Part shown: piece by piece, positions 61,914 to 64,000 of the stretch
How positions within the stretch are numbered: position 1 is the stretch's first letter
How the letters are laid out: every line of letters begins with the position of its first letter
Source: Streptomyces sp. ICBB 8177
GTDB lineage: Bacteria > Actinomycetota > Actinomycetes > Streptomycetales > Streptomycetaceae
Assembly (NCBI RefSeq): GCF_003144095.1
Contig: NZ_NSKH01000018.1
Span: forward strand, 1,408,540 to 1,472,539
Direction of reading: 5' to 3'
DNA: 64,000 bases
Translations under genes and position numbers: made by a program
The notes under the pieces: model-generated
The model's database searches: none
Told to the model about the DNA's origin: nothing
Seen by the model: the letters and a program-made list of their open reading frames with translations, nothing else

Positions 61914-63491
61914 TCAGCCCCGGCGCAGCAGCCGTGACACGCCGGTCACCACGGTGGACGCCAGCACCCAGCCCAGCAGCGTCAGCACCGCCGCCACCCA
62001 CTGCCCGGTGCCGGTCAGCCGCCACGCGTTGCTCTGGCCGAGGTCCACCACGGGCAGCAGCAGGTCCAGGGTGAACAGCAGCGGGTTCCAGTGCGGCCAG
62101 GCCTGCTCGTCCACCGGCGTCGGGATCGGGTGCGCCGCGAAGTACACCGTGCCCAGCGCCCACAGCACCGCCATCCACAGCGCCGCCCGCCCGGGCCGGT
62201 AGCCGTAGCCGACGGTGACGTCCTGCAACCAGCCCCAGACCGTCCCGGCCAGCGGCAGCGTCTCGCGGCGTCTGCGCTGCTTGGCCAGTAGCACCTCGCG
62301 GGCCTCGGAGTCCTCGCCGCCGGCCCGCAACGACTGCGCCAGCGTCTCGTACGGGCCGGGGCTGTACTCGGGCGTGGCGTCGGCGAGCCAGGCCAGGCGC
62401 GCCGCCAGCGGGAAGGGGCCGCGCGCCGACAGCGTCTCGTAGACGCACCCGGTCAGGTCGATGCCGCCCGCGCCCGGCCAGCTGTCCGGGGTGTCGGTGA
62501 GGGTGCCGATGCGCGCCCCGGCCAGCGAGACCCGGCCGGTCGGCGGCTCCTGGAGGGTCAGCCGCAGCTCCGGGGTCTGGACGCGGCGCAGCGACAGCTG
62601 CTGGTCCCCGGCCAGCAGGAAGCTCGCGCGGTCGGCGATGATCCCGTTGCCGAACCGCCCGTCGTCCAGCCGCAGCCCGCCCTCGCACACGAACCGCCGG
62701 GTGCGCACCCCGGCCGGAGGAGTGCCCCCGCCGGCCGGACCGCTGAGGTGGCCGGAGCTGAGGTAGAGGGTGTGCTCCACGGTGACCCGGGCGGCGTTGA
62801 GCGCGTAGCGGCCGTGCGGATTGCGCAACGTGCTGCCGCGCAGCGAGAGCCGTCCGCCTATGCGGGCGCTGCGCAGGCTGAACTCGCCGTCCGCGCACAG
62901 CAGTTCGGCCTCCACGTCCTGCGCGACGGTCAGCCCGTCGGCGGCGACGCAGTGGCCGCTGCGGCCCCGGCCGACGACCAGACCGCTGATCAGCAGGTCG
63001 GTGCCGACCTTCGCGTCGGTCAGCCGGATGCCGCCGGGCACCTCGCAGTGCGCCAGGCACAGGTCGCCGGAGGTGGCCACCCGGGCCGCCTCGACCCGGG
63101 GGACGGCGCAGCGGATCATCCGCAGGGTGGTGAACCGGCACTCCGGCAGCAGCACCTGGGCCTCGAAGCGGCAGTCGCGCAGCTCCACGTAGGGCAGGAC
63201 CCTCCCGCCGGAGAGGTTCAGCTGCCCGGTGACGAGGGCGCCGGAGAGCTTGAGCGCGGCGACCCGGCCCGGCTCGGCGGGCGGCCCGTCCAGCAGCAGC
63301 CGGGCGATCACCTCGGCACGCACCGCCCGCGCCGGATCGGCCGCCGCGCCAGGACCACAACCCGCGGCCTGACCGCCCGTCCCGCCCGCCTCGCGCAGGT
63401 CGTGGCCGTCGCCGCGCCGGAACGCCGTCCACACGGCGGTCTCGGTGGGCGTGAGGTCCTCCGGTGTCGCGGCTCGCGCTGCCTGGGTCAT
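61914..63491 (-). CDS. Pentapeptide-like solenoid membrane protein
   Basis: A 525-residue protein. Residues about 85-345 consist of repeated short beta-strand units of the pentapeptide/solenoid kind (LKLSGALVTGQLNLSGGRVLPYVELRDCRFEAQVLLPECRF; LSLRGSTLRNPHGRYALNAARVTVEHTLYLSSG). The C-terminal part has two or three membrane helices (AALWMAVLWALGTVYFA; FTLDLLLPVVDLG; WVAAVLTLLGWVLASTVV). Similar Streptomyces proteins are often labelled membrane-associated oxidoreductases, but I see no cofactor motif. ATG 63491 follows GGAGGGGAC. Function unknown. Confidence 0.75.
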   Translation of the reverse strand: MTQAARAATPEDLTPTETAVWTAFRRGDGHDLREAGGTGGQAAGCGPGAAADPARAVRAEVIARLLLDGPPAEPGRVAALKLSGALVTGQLNLSGGRVLPYVELRDCRFEAQVLLPECRFTTLRMIRCAVPRVEAARVATSGDLCLAHCEVPGGIRLTDAKVGTDLLISGLVVGRGRSGHCVAADGLTVAQDVEAELLCADGEFSLRSARIGGRLSLRGSTLRNPHGRYALNAARVTVEHTLYLSSGHLSGPAGGGTPPAGVRTRRFVCEGGLRLDDGRFGNGIIADRASFLLAGDQQLSLRRVQTPELRLTLQEPPTGRVSLAGARIGTLTDTPDSWPGAGGIDLTGCVYETLSARGPFPLAARLAWLADATPEYSPGPYETLAQSLRAGGEDSEAREVLLAKQRRRRETLPLAGTVWGWLQDVTVGYGYRPGRAALWMAVLWALGTVYFAAHPIPTPVDEQAWPHWNPLLFTLDLLLPVVDLGQSNAWRLTGTGQWVAAVLTLLGWVLASTVVTGVSRLLRRG

Positions 63492-63579
63492 GGCTGCGTC
63501 CCCTCCGCCAGCCGCCCCCTGGCCCGGCTCCCGGCGCTCCACGAGGATCTGGCGATCGCTTCATCAGCTGATCGTTCCG

Positions 63580-63624
63580 TACGGTGATCACATGGTCTGG
63601 GTGATCACCGGGATCGCACGCTAG
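63580..63624 (+). other. Candidate leaderless 10-codon ORF upstream of hisD
   Basis: TACGGT (63580-63585) lies exactly six bases before ATG 63592, which opens [10 protein letters not shown] and a stop at 63622-63624. The palindrome GTGATCAC occurs at 63584-63591 and 63601-63608, overlapping this promoter and the ORF. Conservation is unknown. It is not a His-rich leader peptide. Confidence 0.3.
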
Positions 63625-63745
63625 ACCGCGCGAGGAGTCCGCGCTGCCCCGGATGGCCGAAACCGGCCACCCCCGGACAGGCCGTACGGATCACACGCCG
63701 CGTCTCACCCAGTGGAGGCCGGCCCCGGTCGCGGCGCGGCATCTC

Positions 63746-63751
63746 TACACT
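63746..63751 (+). promoter_or_regulatory. -10 hexamer of hisD (leaderless)
   Basis: TACACT lies seven bases before the GTG at 63759, with no ribosome binding site. Confidence 0.5.
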
Positions 63752-63758
63752 TGAGACC

Positions 63759-64000
63759 GTGATCTCCCGAATCGACCTGCGCGGCGACGCCTTCGCGAGC
63801 AGCCTTCGCGACGGCGCGTTCGACCGTGACCTGCTGCCCCGTGCCGAACTCGACGTCGAGGCCGCCCTGGAGAAGGTGCGGCCGATCTGCGACGACGTGA
63901 AGCATCGCGGCACCGCGGCGCTGATCGAGTACGCGGAGAGGTTCGACGGCGTGCGGATCGACCGGGTCCGGGTGCCCGAGACGGCGCTGAAGGAGGCGCT
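63759..64000 (+). CDS. hisD: Histidinol dehydrogenase HisD (3' end cut by window edge)
   Basis: The first 80 codons of a protein that oxidises histidinol to histidine in two NAD-dependent steps. The start [64 protein letters not shown] matches HisD of actinobacteria. The metal and catalytic residues lie beyond the window. The GTG start is probably leaderless. Other his genes are expected downstream. Confidence 0.9.
   Translation, partial: MISRIDLRGDAFASSLRDGAFDRDLLPRAELDVEAALEKVRPICDDVKHRGTAALIEYAERFDGVRIDRVRVPETALKEA

Overview
The window is a GC-rich (roughly 70 % or more) actinobacterial chromosome segment, almost certainly from Streptomyces or a very close relative. The evidence is frequent GTG starts, strong GC3 bias, a dcw cluster without murC, ddl or ftsA in the places they hold in Bacillus or E. 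coli, and the neighbourhood ftsZ-pgeF-yggS-sepF-yggT-divIVA-ileS-lspA-rluD-dnaE. I see no prophage, insertion sequence, CRISPR array, rRNA or tRNA. This is a conserved core block, and the less familiar material lies in its edges and intergenic regions.

Layout. 1-5.2 kb: vitamin and one-carbon metabolism, with thiO (minus strand, behind a TPP riboswitch), an FAD reductase, an Rv2175c-like DNA-binding protein, thiE and metF. 5.2-15.5 kb: accessory genes, namely a Tyr/Gln-rich membrane protein, a phytoene-desaturase-like oxidase, a minus-strand operon (degenerate ABC ATPase, YhgE/Pip membrane protein, TetR regulator), two SAM methyltransferases, a HEPN-domain protein and a DUF3040 protein. 15.6-20.4 kb (minus): MoxR ATPase, DUF58 protein and transglutaminase-like membrane protein. 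20.6-21.2 kb: beta-carbonic anhydrase. 21.4-40.1 kb (plus): the division and cell-wall cluster mraZ, rsmH, ftsL, ftsI, murE, murF, mraY, murD, ftsW, murG, ftsQ, ftsZ, pgeF, yggS, sepF, yggT, divIVA. Several genes overlap by 4 bp (rsmH/ftsL, murE/murF, ftsZ/pgeF, pgeF/yggS), which indicates translational coupling. 40.1-44.5 kb: a repeat-bearing intergenic region, ileS (minus) and its T-box leader. 44.5-50.3 kb: a histone-H1-like/DksA fusion, lspA, rluD-like, GNAT, Na+/H+ antiporter, hydrolase. 50.4-64 kb: DsbA-like protein, membrane protein, dnaE, a NYN-domain protein, an ABC exporter, small proteins including a 26-residue bL37-like ribosomal protein, a YbaK-like deacylase, a LON-domain protein, a pentapeptide-like membrane protein and the start of hisD.

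Regulation visible in sequence: a TPP riboswitch (thiO), a translational T-box with an AUC specifier (ileS), four GTGG repeats at exact 10-bp spacing over the mraZ promoter, a TetR-type palindrome ahead of the ABC/YhgE/TetR operon, three sites resembling the PafBC (RecA-independent damage) promoter motif, paired GACAC sites and a TTAGGG-like inverted repeat ahead of ftsZ, and many genes whose -10 hexamer lies 6-8 nt before the start codon, which implies leaderless mRNAs. Several perfect hairpins sit between convergent genes.

I did not find an obvious new multi-gene system. The best leads are the PafBC-like sites on an oxidase and a HEPN protein, the ATP-binding subunit with lost catalytic motifs, the coupled small ORF before rsmH, the four-copy repeat family between divIVA and ileS, and a leaderless 10-codon ORF ahead of hisD.
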